From: Siphonodentalium dalli
Lineage: Eukaryota; Mollusca; Scaphopoda; Gadilida; Siphonodentaliidae
NCBI GenBank assembly: GCA_032622095.1
Contig: CP136065.1
Coordinates: forward strand, 212,456,151-212,520,150
DNA length: 64,000 nt
Direction: 5' to 3'
The translations under genes were made by a program, and so were the position numbers. Below the pieces are notes generated by a model. That model searched no databases. It saw only the letters and a program-made list of their open reading frames with translations, and was not told the DNA's origin. This document shows, piece after piece, positions 43,471-55,489 of this stretch (position 1 is the first letter of the stretch; each line of letters starts with the position of its first letter).

Positions 43471-43985
43471 AAAGATGTATTCAGGGTTCCAGGGTAATAT
43501 GTTACAAAATCTATATTTTCCTTTCTATTTAGAATATAGTGTACAAAATAACATGTTTAGAACTTCTTACCTATTGCATTTTCTATTTCATGTCATTTCG
43601 ATGTTTTAACAAGGAAACCAACACTTACATGTTAGTGATTTGATAAAAAGATGATAGTCTTTGATATTTATAGAACAGTTTGTTTGCTTTGTTAACAGAA
43701 TAAAGCTGAAAACAATATTTAATTAAATGTTTATGTTGTTGTTTTAATTGGAGGTTTTGAACCCTGGATATCTAATTTAAATACAATAATATAACTGATA
43801 GTGTTTCATTCTCGGGATTTAATTATATTAATAAAAAGCACACACACCCCCACACACACACATACACACACGTAAATGAAATGCAAAATGAATAAAACAA
43901 TAAATCAAAAATCAAATCGAAAACAAAAGCAAAAACATATAAAAAGAAAACACAAATAAGCATTCCTCATCTATTGAAATTCGTT

Positions 43986-45944
43986 GTCCAAATGGGGGAC
44001 AGTGTCGTTCGCAGAACTCTGACTTGCCCCCCTTTTTTAGGAACATTCACATGCTGGCAACTATCACTGGCAATTTTGCAGGTTATATTTGTTAGGTTGT
44101 CAACTACAAGCTACTTATAGTTAAAATACACATACCCTGTCGTTTACTGTATGCGCAATGAAATTAGTTAATATACAACTAACATTTACCCGAAATTAGC
44201 CTCGAATTATATGGCAATAAACAATCGTGAAACTACTCGTTGCACATCATCGTTAACCTGATTTAAGCGATAAAGCGTGCTATGACACATATTCTGTAAT
44301 TCCAAGTTATAGCTAGTGTGCACTAGACAGCTATTTATTTTGTTTTTCAAGAAAAATGCGCCAGATAATTTTGCCAGCTATGTGAACGTACACTATACAG
44401 CTGCTTAACTATTTTATCACATAATTAGTCCCTAAACTCGGCCTCATATTTTTTTAGTAAGACACACGTGTATTATCGGCACGCGCAGCGATAATTATAT
44501 CAATATCAATACTGGAACTTTATTATTATGTTAATTAGAATACAATTTGTGTTGGATTGTTTAGTGTTGACTGTGAGATAAACATGGGTGATGATGGTTG
44601 TTGAACAGATTTTGTAAACATGAAAAGACACATTTAATATGGGACTATATTTATTATGGACGTTGTCTTTACTTAATCTTTGGTTGTGATAAGGAATTCA
44701 ATATTAATTATTTGTAAACCTAGTCGTTTCGATATCGTTTTTCCTTTCTAAAATGTGATTATGTGATAAAATGGATCTCAAATTCGTCGCAATTATATAC
44801 GAAAGTTATTAACCTCGTCCACTAAATTCGATTTGAGACACGCTAAAGCTCGACTCGACTCGAATTTAATGCACTCGGTTAATAAATTTCGTATATAATT
44901 GCGACTCGTTAGAGAATGTTCTATTTTATATTGTAAATAATGTGTATATATATTGTTAATACATTCACTTATCTTATTATATCTGTACCTACATACGTAC
45001 TCTGTATGTGGTGAGAATAAACACTTGTCTTGATTTATATTGATTGTCGGGTATAAAACGATAACTTTGAATCAGAGGGACTATCGACACGGGTTGGCTA
45101 CCAGGAAACTGGGACTGGGAATAAACCATTTGAAAGTAAAATTTGTTTAAGCACGAGATGTTTCTCTTTACATCTCAAAGTATGATCCTATTTAGGAGAA
45201 AATATCTTAGTAGGATAGTCAGTGATTCGAACATGAACTCAGTTTGTAAACGAGTCGACTTGCGGTTATACCATGTTTCATTAAAGAAATGAATATAGTT
45301 TGAGTGTGTTTTGTTGAATGGTATAGCGCTGTTGTCGTTTGGGTATATTGTGTGAACGCAAAGCGATTTACACTAAATGTGCTCACACGGCCACCGCGAC
45401 ACACTGTACCTTCTATAAAACACAATCACTATTATTTCTTATAGTAATATAGCTTTTCCTTAGTAATTTCTTTTGATTCAGGTGCGTGTTTTTCTGATAT
45501 CTGTCTGCAGTTTGGATATTATACAATGCAGGCTGCCGATGTGTAAATTAGCCCAATATTATATCTGTGAATTATCGACGATTAGTCTGTGACCGCGCAC
45601 TTAAAACACGCCCATTTTTAGTCATCTAAAAAAATAAGTGGCATCGGTTCGTTTTATGGTGTGTTTTATTGGATATATGAAATGCACGACCAAATTGGCA
45701 GACAAATAAAACGGCATGCCTTGTTAAATTTTGAAGCAAACTTTCTGACACTTCAATAAGTCTTTCCTATGGATATAAGTTGAATAATCGATGCATTAAT
45801 TTGTATCTGTCGCTAAATCCAGAAATAAAAGGCTCCAACAGCGTACTAGATCTGAATTTGATGCCGGAAAGTTATAAAGAATCTTCAAATAATCTTCAAG
45901 ACACCGCGTAGCTAAGAAACTCGGAATATTAATTTGATTGCTGA
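43986..45944. other. No gene seen; one hairpin
   Basis: Apart from the hairpin at 44,788-44,903 this is stop-dense AT-rich sequence. It lies downstream of the lectin exon on the minus strand; no clear minus-strand AATAAA was fixed. Confidence 0.45.
44788..44903. repeat. 116-bp hairpin
   Basis: CGCAATTATATACGAAA.TTATTAACC pairs with GGTTAATAA.TTTCGTATATAATTGCG. The loop of about 60 bp contains CTCGACTCGACTCGAATT and further partial pairing. Confidence 0.8.
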
Positions 45945-46192
45945 TTAGAACATGTGACCAATCTGACAGATGAAGTTATATAACATGCCCTCTGATCGAT
46001 CGGCGAACTCGTATCCGTCGGGGTTGAGTCCACCATGTCCTTTGAAGTTTTTGTCCATGCAAGCCACATATTCATCAGACTCTTGCACACCGTGATATGG
46101 TGTGAGGTACGCCATTGGTGTTCCATCCCAGTGAACATAATCCCCGACCAAGATAGAGTTGTTCCTCCTCCTCCCGTCGATCCACATCCGAT
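45945..46192 (-). CDS. C-type-lectin-like domain, last exon
   Basis: After the acceptor TTCTTCTTCTTTTAG (minus strand) the exon reads RMWIDGRRRNNSILVG, DYVHWDGTPMAYL, DEYVACMD and YNFICQIGHMF, ending TAA 45945-45947. 'W(I)DG', 'W.DGTPM.Y..' , a Cys in 'DEYVACM' and the closing 'Y.FICQ' are the second half of a C-type lectin fold, a family of secreted carbohydrate- or protein-binding domains much expanded in molluscs. The exon starts with two bases completing a codon. Oddities: the Ca-binding EPN/QPD motif is replaced by QES, and the WND..C segment with the third canonical Cys reads FADRSEG, so one disulfide is missing. No stop interrupts it. Upstream exons (higher coordinates) were not identified. 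A pseudogene is possible. Confidence 0.6.
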
Positions 46193-47278
46193 CTAAAAGA
46201 AGAAGAAGTACGTCATGCATAGTAGTAATCTCGCTGCTCTCATTCCAATTGAGAAATGTTATGGGTCAGAAATATTCCTGGTATTCCTAAATGGATTTTC
46301 TCAAAATTTGTCAGGAATGTAATTGTGAAATTTGGTACAAGCAATTATTGTGATACAATATTTAAGAATCATCGAACAATTGGTTATTATAATCCCATTT
46401 ACTTCAATTTTATAGCATGGAATATATGTAAAATTTAACCATTTTCAGGTACCAAGAACTTCTGTAAATTAGATTTGTTTCAAAAGTGCAGATCATATAT
46501 CCATGACAACTTATCTGAAGATCATGAAACGATACTTAATATTTCATGATTCATGAAATATTATGATTATTTTTCCCTTAGAAAAACAACAACGCACAGA
46601 TTATTTTCTAAATTTGAGAATTTTCATGTCATTAATTTTGAAAAATGAAAAATTGGTCAGAGATTAGTTCTGGGTCATGGCTTCATAACCAAGTTAAAGC
46701 TGACCACCATATCGCTTAACACTGTGGTCTAATTTATGTTGATTGCTCCCTGACTGAGTGGACCACACTGCATGTCAATGTTTGTTTTCATTGGGCTGGA
46801 CTATTTGTGACTGCTTTATTCTTCATTATAATATATGGGGTATGACACTATATTATGCAATTAAAAATCTAACTCCACCATTCCCTCTATATTTCTATTA
46901 ACCTTTTTGGCCTTATCAAAGTTCTTGGCCAGTAGCAAACTTGCCAAAATGGAGATATCAAACTATCGGAACAAATTAAATCTACTTTTGGTCGGAAATA
47001 TTAAATAATGTTAGGTCAGGCATGAAATGTCCAACTGTTAAATTTGATGAATTAGCCACCCACTCACTGTCAAACGTCCCTGGTGGCAAAGTAATGCCTT
47101 GATTGTAATAACTTAACGAAACTACGTGTGTATGTCCGCATATATTAACTAACAGGGTTACCCGGTGTTGCTCTGGTTAAAAGATAATGTTTTTAATCTT
47201 CATCAATGCCAAAGACTAACCATCATCCCTACTGCCGAGACTCCCAGCGTGTCAAGATCAGCTTCACTATTTAAACCA

Positions 47279-47317
<39 letters not shown>

Positions 47318-48014
47318 TGTGTCATCACCATATATACGTTCGGTGAAGTCGACAATTTGTTTGTATCAATTTTGCCCACTTCTGCGACCTACATTTCGGG
47401 CCCGGGCAGTACCACGTTGTAAGTTTCTATATAGGAAAATATCAAAGACTCTGTTTTATTAATAGTTTATGGGCTTCTACGGCAGATATGAGCCCGTTGG
47501 TACCTAACTTGTTGGCAAATTGCCATTGTATTTTGTCGAAAGCCTGATATATCTGGCCTCAGCAAACGAATGCTAGCAAGCTGGATTCCTCGGTTTAATA
47601 CCTCAAATATGGTCGGACGTCCCACTACCCTTTCGAGAATAACAGATGCCTAAATATTTGGGTGATGTTGATAGAGCGATCCTTTTCCCACTTTCTTGAA
47701 CATTAAGAACAGAACGTGACCTATAATATATTCAGGATAGCGACTTATGTCAGCTGATGTTAACGCTTTGACGTAAGGTCATGACATTGACCTTTTCCTG
47801 AAGGTCAAATGTCAATGCAGAATAAAAAATACCAATTGCTCCGTATCTCATTCTGGGATATCTTAAGCATCTTTGGTATAGAATGGTATCTGTATGTATG
47901 TATCGTCAAATACACTCGGCTTGTCAGATCAGACCACAAACAATTATCATGACAGATAGTTTGAAGTGACATATTGCTATGTTGTAAACATGACTGGCCC
48001 TTCTGTTATTCCTT
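46193..48014. other. No further lectin exon recognised; TA microsatellite
   Basis: 47,284-47,311 is a (TA)n run. A short 25-bp palindrome AATATTTCATGATTCATGAA lies near 46,540. AAGGTCA words appear at 47,775-47,815. The first half of the lectin domain should lie upstream on the minus strand but I could not see it. Confidence 0.45.
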
Positions 48015-48165
48015 CTGATACGATCTTAGTTCAATAATTGTGTAATCGCGGCTGGGACACACGAGCTAGTTTCTATTGATCCATTGTTGTCTGTATATAT
48101 GTGCCTTTAATCGGTTATTGCATTTGCGGCAAGGTGTCAGCTTTACCGGATATAATGCAGTGATA
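48015..48165 (+). repeat. Dispersed repeat R2, copy 2
   Basis: It matches 14,815-14,965 in the same orientation, including ATTGATCCATTGTTGTCTG. Confidence 0.6.
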
Positions 48166-48269
48166 CAACACAGAGATATTTCAAAGTGATATCTATATCT
48201 ATATTTGCGAATGTCTGTCTGTCTGTCTGTGTTATATATAAATTCACGTGGGACCATCTAGATGACACC

Positions 48270-49620
48270 AAAGGGGTCTAACAGGGATAACTTTTTATCA
48301 GGAAGATAATGGTGTGGGTTAGAACTTTATAAAGTGACGCTGTTCTTGTCAGGGGCAGAAAAGAGGGGCAGCAAAACGTTTTGTCGCCGATTTCAAACGT
48401 ATACATAATCATCTCCGTGATATCAGGAGTCCAATGCTGTGGCTTAAATATGTCAAACATTGCGTCATTCGATCCAGGGGTGCACTGAAGGGGAGAGGGG
48501 TACCAAAATTGATAAAAGATATTATAGCGCCGATATCCACCAAATTGATTCACATTCTTCTCCGTGATACACGGAATATAATCGTGTGATTTAAAGACGT
48601 CAAATTGGGGTCGTTTGAGTGAGAGATGGGGAGGGTGGCAATAAATTTGATAATAATTTGTTCAGACACCAACTACCAATACATCATCATCTCCACGCTA
48701 TCATGAGTCTAATGGTGTGTCTTAAGCATGTCAACAGTTGCGCCGTTCGAGTCATTGGTGAACTTAAGGAAAGAGGCCTCCCAAAATTAATTTAAAAAAT
48801 TGGTGGGAGATTGGGGGGGGGGGGGGGGGGGTTGGCTGCTAAATTTGATAATAATTTGTTTACCCGCCGATTGCCACCAAACTAATACATAATCATCTCC
48901 ATGTTATCAGGACTCTGATGGTTTGGCTCTAAGATGTCAAAAGTGGTGTCATTCGAGTCAGGTGTGCATTGGAGGGGCGTGGGGCACCAACATTGATAAA
49001 AACATTTGAGCGCCGATTTACACCAAATTGATTCACATTCTTCTCCATGACAGGGGAATACAATCGCGTGTTTTAAAGACGCCAAATCGTTGCGGTTGGT
49101 CGGAGATGGGGGGGGGGGGGGGGCTAAATTTGATGAGAATTTGTTTAATCGCCGATTACCACAACACTTATACATAATCATCTCTATGATATCAGGAATC
49201 TAATCTAAGTGTGTGGTTAAATATGCCAAAAGTGGCACAGTTCGAGTCAGGTTGCACTGATATCCACCAAATTGATACATATTATTCCCCATGATAAAGG
49301 AATCTAATAACATGATATAAGATGGCAAATTGGTGCATTTTGGATGAGAGATGTGGGGGTGAGAACTGAATTTGATATATATAATAAAAACCATGATATT
49401 AGAAATCTAACTGTTGGTTTAAAGATGTCAAAAGTGGCTCCGATTTCCACCAAACTTATACATAATCATCTCCATGATATGTTGAGTGTATTGGTGTGGT
49501 TTACCGATGTGGTGCCGTTCGAGTCAGGGATGCACAGAAGGGGAAAGGAGCACCAAAAACATTTTTAGCGCCGATTTCCACCAAACTGGTAGACTTTTCT
49601 CCGTGATACGAGGAAATCAA
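48270..49620 (+). repeat. Degenerate tandem array
   Basis: Words such as AGCGCCGAT.TCCACCAAA, ACATAATCATCTCC.TGATAT, GGTGTGG.TTAAA.ATGTCAAA and GTTCGAGTCAGG recur in the same order several times at irregular spacing, with poly-G runs at 48,813 and 49,108 inside. It is non-coding repetitive DNA of unknown class. Confidence 0.7.
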
Positions 49621-50520
49621 ACATTAAAACAAGTAAACCCCTTCTAAAATATACCGACACAACATAACATACATGTTATTTACACATATACCAAAACTTT
49701 ATAAAGAATGACCCCAACACCAATATAATAGTTTATGCATATAGCTGCGTTCTAGGGTAGCACCATATAAGCTCAAATTCATTAATCACACATGTCCAAA
49801 GTTCCTTTATTATACAATGTACTATATTAATTTGTAACTACCTTACGCTATGTAATATCTTCATTTGATGATCAGAGAAATAAATTGATTTGAATTAAAT
49901 TGACAAGGGTACATCTACCAGATACAGAGGATATCTTTTATTTTTAGACCAGCCTAAAATTTTATTCATAGCCTAAAATAAACAACTTAAAATCGCGCTC
50001 TGCATCGGGCACATGTAGCTGATATTTAGCAACATTTATTTTAAACTGAGAATAATTAGTCAGTATAGCACCACGAATTAACAGAGGAGCACCTGGCTAT
50101 TTCTTTAAAACATCTGTATCTTAATTCATGGATAAATGATAACCAGGTGTCCTCAAAATCTTAGTCTAACTCACTAGATTGATTTATACATCTTAGTGTT
50201 AAACCAATTTATTCTTTTCCGAATTAATGTGTTTATGATGTTCATGTTTTGATTCCAATAGAAAAAAAGTCAATTCCAACCACGTCGACTGTGCGATTTA
50301 AAACCGATAAAGTCTGAAGTATGCGCAGTTGTTAATATATAATTTTTTCTTTATTTGTGGCACAAATTAATCGTGATAAACAAAAAAGACAATCACTCCG
50401 ACAAGGTGACAACTTATAATCCATGTATAAAGGATTGTGATGCTATTTGGAAATACAATTGATGAGAATACGTGTAACACTTTGAGCAAGTGTATACTCT
50501 ATTCCCACAAAACCTGGGAA
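49621..50520. other. No recognisable feature
   Basis: Short, low-complexity frames only; no repeat was identified. Confidence 0.4.
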
Positions 50521-50566
50521 ACGCTAGTCTATTATATATTTTGGAACTTCTGTATGTATATATGTA

Positions 50567-51024
50567 CTAGCAGGGTGACCCGACTTCCTCCGGGCTGTTT
50601 CCCCTCTGCTTTCATCCGGACTTCAGATACAAATTTTCAAATAGCTGGTTTTGAAAACCTCTGTGGATCTAACATCGAAATCCGTCGAAAGGCGCGATTT
50701 GCATTGAACTGACCATTTTGAAGGACAAGGTCAGGTCGGGGTCATGATTTGACCCGTCCAAAACACTCCCCGGACAAAAGTATCCCTAGGAATCAAATTT
50801 CGTCGAAATCCGTCGAAAGGCGCAATTTGACCTTGCATTGCCCACTTGAAGGTCAAGGTCAGGTCGGGGTCACGATTTGACCCGTCCAAAACACTCCCCG
50901 GACAAAAGTACCCATAGGTGTCAAATTTCGTCGAAATCCGGCCGGCAGTTTTCCCGGCCATTGCTAACAAACAGATAGACAGATGTCCCAACAGACAGAC
51001 AGCAGTCCCAAAATATATATCAGA
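50567..51024 (-). mobile_element. HINE/Helitron-like element H5
   Basis: On the minus strand it starts TCTGATATATATTTTGGGAC, followed by CTGTCTGTCTG, then GCAGTTTTCCCGGCC-type sequence. About two copies of a 128-bp unit carry AAGGTCAAGGTCAGG and GACCCGTCCAAAACACT. The 3' end has hairpin GCCCGGAGGAAGTCGGG then CTAG at 50567-50570. A separate plus-strand 5' end (TCTATTATATATTTTGGAAC) lies just outside at 50,527. Confidence 0.7.
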
Positions 51025-53465
51025 CTAGCAGATTAGCCCGCCACTGGCGGGATTCGTCCTATGGCTTTGGTCAATCCATTAATTTTTGTTTTTCAAGGTA
51101 ACCCCGTACATGCACGCCTACAGCATGCTATCATTTGCGGGTATCCGCTTCAAGATCATGTTGGGTGGACAAAATAACCCGACAAAAATATAGCCCGTCC
51201 CGAGTTGACCATACATAACAAATTTCACGTCGATGTCACCGCTGACGACCGAGATATCGCCCAAGGTCATTTGTGGTAGGGCCCAGCGAATCGGGTGTTT
51301 TCATTTCGAATCGAATCTCGTAGTACCTAACTACAAAATACGCAAACTTAACCTAACTCTCAACCACAGTAAAGGCAATATAAATAAATAAATAAATAAA
51401 TAAATAACAGTTTGTATAGTGTAAAATCCAACGAAATGCTCTAAAACGCTTGACATGTTAAACATAAAATACAATTGCAAATATAAGACATAATTTTGGA
51501 GATCAACAAAAAACGTAAAACTGTAAGTGAGACGTTACTACGAAATACAAACGCACATAATATTACAAATCGAATTTTTTTTTTAAAGTTACTGGTAAAT
51601 TGGGGGTGGTAACATGATAAAAAAATGCTAACAGCGTAAAAAGGGTGTAAAATGGCGAAGCTAAAAATACCATGAAAAGGGGGTAAAATGGGAAAGATCG
51701 GGAACGAGTAAAATCGAAACGAAAAATATTGATGAGACTAAGTTGCTTAATTAGTGATCCAAACAGTATAAAAGATTTTTTTTGTTTTTTGTTTTGTTGG
51801 TATTTTAAAATAAAAACAGTTATCATACTCAGATATGAGTTCAAGGTCACTCGAAGGTCAAGATCACGTCGCACGGACATGCCCGTATTACTCCTGGGGT
51901 CAACCTACACCAACACCCCAAAAATGGGGGAAATCGGCCTAGCGGATCCCGAGATACGGGTTCAAGGTAATTTTTTACACCAACACCCCAAAAATGGTGG
52001 ATATCGGCCCAGCGGATACCCAGATACAGGTTCAAGGTCATTTGAAAGGTCAAGGTCACGCCGCTACCCGTTGAAAATGTTTGGCTACCCGAACCATCCC
52101 TACCTACGAAATTTTATCCCGATCGTCCCATCGGATTCTGAGATAGAGAGTCAAGGTCACTCGAAGGTAATGGTCACGCCGAACGGGCATCCGGGTATGA
52201 CGAAATTGCTCAGCGCCTCACACTACCAGTTTCCACCAAATTCGGTGGAAATCGGCTCAGCGGATCCCGAGATATGAGTTCAAGGTCACTCGAAGGTCAA
52301 TTTCACGCCGCACGGGCAGACGGACATGCCCTTGTTACTCCTGGGGTTAACCTACACCAACACCCCAAAAATGGGGGAAATCGGCCCAGCAGATCCCGAG
52401 ATACGGGTTCACGGTCATTTGAAAGGTCAAGGTCAAGGCCCCTACATACCAAATTTGGTCCAAATTTCATCCCGATCGTCCCATCGGATGCTGAGATAGA
52501 GAGTCAATGTCACTCGAGGGTTAAGGTCACGCCGCACGGGCATCCGGGTGTGACGAAATTGCTCAGCGCCTCACACTACCCGTTTCCACCAAATTCGGTG
52601 GAAATTGGCTCAGCGGATCCCGAGATATGAGTTCAAGGTCACTCGATGGTCAATGTCACGCCGCACGGACAGACGAACATGCCCGTGTTACTCCTGGGGT
52701 CAACCTACACCAACACCCCAAAAATGGTGTAAATCGGCCCAGCGGATACCGAGACACAGATTCAAGGTCATTTGAAAGGTCAAGGTCACGCCGCTACCCG
52801 TTGACAATGTTTGGCTACCCGAACCATCCCTATCTTCGAAATTTCATCCCGATAGTCCCATCGGATTATGAGATAGAGAGTCAAGGTCACTCGAAGGTCA
52901 CTCGAAGGTCAAGGTCACGCCGCACGGGAATCCGGGTGTGATGAAATTGCTCAGCGCGTCACACTACTCGTTTCCACCAAATTCGGTGGAAATCGGCTCA
53001 GCGGATCCCGAGATATCAGTTCAAGGTCACTCGAAGGTCAATGTCACGCCGCACGGACAGACGGACATGCCCGCGTTACTCCCGGGGTTAACCTACACCA
53101 ACACCCCAAAAATGGGGGAAATCGGCCCAGCGGATCCCGAGATACGGGTTCAAAGTCACTCGAAATGTCAAGGTCACGCCGCACGGGCATCCGGGGGCCA
53201 CGAAATAGCTCGGCGCCTCACACTGCCCCCACATACCAAATTAGGTCGAAATCGGCCCGACAGGAGCCGAGATACGGGTTGAAGGTAATCGGTTTGAAGG
53301 TGAAGGTCACGCTGCACGAACAAACGGATGGGCCTATGTTGGTGCCCGGGTGATATTACGTGCCCGTACCAAGCTTCGTCGAAATCGGTCGAGCCGTTTC
53401 GGAGTCCATCGCGGCCACACACACACACACACACACACCCTAACTTTCCTCAAATATATATTAGA
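51025..53465 (-). mobile_element. HINE/Helitron-like element H6 with a long GGTCA-rich array
   Basis: On the minus strand the putative start is TCTAATATATATTTGAGGAA at 53,465, followed by a (TG)n tract (53,413-53,438). The end is hairpin CCCGCCAGTGGCGGG and CTAG at 51025-51028, abutting the TC start of H5, so the two are head-to-tail. The interior has the 51.84-53.3 kb tandem array plus about 530 bp of unrelated sequence at 51,300-51,830. That both ends belong to one element is an inference. Confidence 0.55.
51838..53300 (+). repeat. ~360-bp tandem array rich in TCAAGGTCA
   Basis: GAGATATGAGTTCAAGGTCA-type starts recur at about 52,270, 52,624 and 53,010. Each unit has GGTCAA.GTCACGCCGCACGG, CACCAACACCCCAAAAATGG and TTTCCACCAAATTCGGTGGA. 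Four long plus-strand frames (51,729-53,282) overlap end to start at ATGA because of the repeat. I regard them as non-coding. Confidence 0.8.
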
Positions 53466-54994
53466 TGTGTGTGAATGTGTGCTTTAGACTAGAAAACTAC
53501 TGCTCGACTGATCTGACTCGAATTTAGTTTGCAGGCCTACTTTGATCCCGGGAACAATACTTTTCCCAGACATACATAATTTTCCCAACCCCTCGCTCCC
53601 AGATTTGTTTCAAGAGTACTTGTAATCCTCAATAACATTCAGGGTTTGGTCATGCATTCCGTTAATTTCTCTTGTTTTCAATGCTGTGCATCACTCAATT
53701 GAATTATAAGAATGTTCCATTTTGGATTGTTAAACTTTTGTTAGTATTAATTGTTAAGCATTTATTTTACATGTGTACATATCGTTGATATGCTATACCT
53801 TTGCTTATATCCATCTACCTTATTATTGACTATATAATTATGTATGTTTTTTGACAAATTTCTGCTGATCGCCACATGTATTCTAAGCTTTTCCAAGGCA
53901 ATCTACATGGTTTTACATGGTAGTAGGCATACTGGTTGTATTCTTGTGGCTCTTTTAGATTAACTCGCTGGCTCTATAGAGGGTTTATATATGGCGTTTC
54001 ACACCAACATGGGGTTCTACACATACATCAGGATTTCAGAACTGATTACAGCAAAACATTAAATGCAAAAGCAATCCTAAAATTCACGAATAGCTATGAA
54101 CATTGCTATTTTGTAAATGTTTCAACCAGAGGATAGAATAAATCAGTGCACATAGAAATTATGTCTTAGTGTCGATATATCCCAAAAAATTAAAAGGGGT
54201 TTTAGGTTTGTTATGTCAAGGCTTGATAGTATGTCAGGGCATATAGTACGGAGCTGATAGGGGTACCCTTGCACCCCCTGGGATTTGACTTTGTCCCACT
54301 CATTTTGTTCCTTATTATGACCTCCAAATTTTAAGCAATGTTAACACGAAAAAAAGTGGCCGTGTAGATTCCATCCAAAATGGCTGCCGTTTTTCAGACT
54401 AGGCCCAAAGTCAGTTTGATACAAATTATTGCGGGAAAATCTTCTAAAATATGTACAAATGTATATCTTTTCGTGAAGCTAAGACATAATGGCACTTTCA
54501 TAGGTCAAAATTGAAACTCTCAATCGAAGATGGCCACCAAAATGGCCGCCGGAAGTTGAAAATATGACGTTTTATCACTAATATCGTTTAAATCAGTTTA
54601 TGCTGTTTGGAACTCGTTGAGAAATGTGACTTTATTTTGTCTTTTGTATATCAACTGATCATTGGAGCAACGAAATATGCAATTATTCGTCCTAGCCCCT
54701 TCCGAACCCTCAAAAATTCGATTTTACAAAGCGCTGTATAAAATTTTACAAAAAAATCACAATTGGGACTCAAGTCATATTTAAACAAAATAGAACTTTG
54801 TAATGTAAGTGAGGCATATCATTACCTATAAACATTCCAACTCATTTGAACCAAACTTGTTACTTTGGCTCAAAATGACTGCCAAAATGGCCGCCAAAAT
54901 ATGGAAAATGGTAGATATTGCCCCAGCGTGTCTTGCAATCGCTTACAAGTTGTGGTTAATGTATATCATTGGCTAGTCTACCTTCTATACTTTG
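53466..54994. other. No gene; scattered GCCATTTTGG-type words
   Basis: From 54,360 to 54,910 words such as AAAATGGCCGCC, ATGGCTGCC and AAAATGACTGCC recur irregularly, probably old dispersed repeats related to R5/R6. Nothing coding was seen. Confidence 0.4.
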
Positions 54995-55265
54995 AATACT
55001 AACATGTCTGATGCACCATGGTTAAGTGTTACTATTGTCACCACTGACATTACCAGAAATATTGGATTTTTTCTCTCACAAACTTTACATAAATATCGGC
55101 AAAAATTAACTTTTCAGGTTTGGACATTTTTTTCAAGTAAAATGTAACTATCTTTGGTATGAAAGGTGTTTATTGTTTGGTCTATCTTAAATGTATCACA
55201 CTACGGTGCTTATAGACCAAATTGCTCAAGATGACTTCCAAAATGGTAACCAAACTTATTATCCG
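54995..55265 (-). repeat. Dispersed repeat R6, copy 2
   Basis: This is the inverse of 36,700-37,065: ATACTAACATGTCTGA, AAACTTTACATAAATATCGG and CAAGTAAAATGTAACTATCT match. Confidence 0.7.
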
Positions 55266-55489
55266 TGTTAGTTAATTAACTGACAACTACATATTCTATT
55301 CTGGTTGTCCCAGTTCCGCATGGGGAATTTTGCCGTAAACCTCTTTTGTGATATTGGCCATATTATTGAAAGTAAATGGGCAGAACTTTGTGACAGAACT
55401 GAGATGAACCAAAATCAGTGGCGCTATTCTGGCCCATTGGGATACAATTGATCAACTGGATACAGGGTGGATGCCAAGATGGCAACCAG

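Larger units (their letters stand above)
40661..43985 (+). repeat. Four-copy ~730-bp tandem array carrying hairpin MITEs
   Basis: The anchor GGATCGTTAT recurs at 40,671, 41,398, 42,122 and 42,868, giving spacings of 727, 724 and 746 bp. Each unit has a TTAA-bounded hairpin MITE at its start (40,693-40,935; 41,420-41,680; 42,144-42,404; 42,890-43,114), then CAGAGTTCCAGGAATG, a GATAGTCTTTGATATT block and a (CA)n plus A-rich tail. Copies 2 and 3 are nearly identical. Copy 4 is diverged and is split by repeat TTAA-R1 at 43,111-43,470, after which the unit resumes with GATGTATTCAGGGTTCCAGG. Confidence 0.85.

Noticed and set aside
47284-47311. (TA)n as a promoter element
   Set aside because: It is a plain microsatellite with no gene start nearby.
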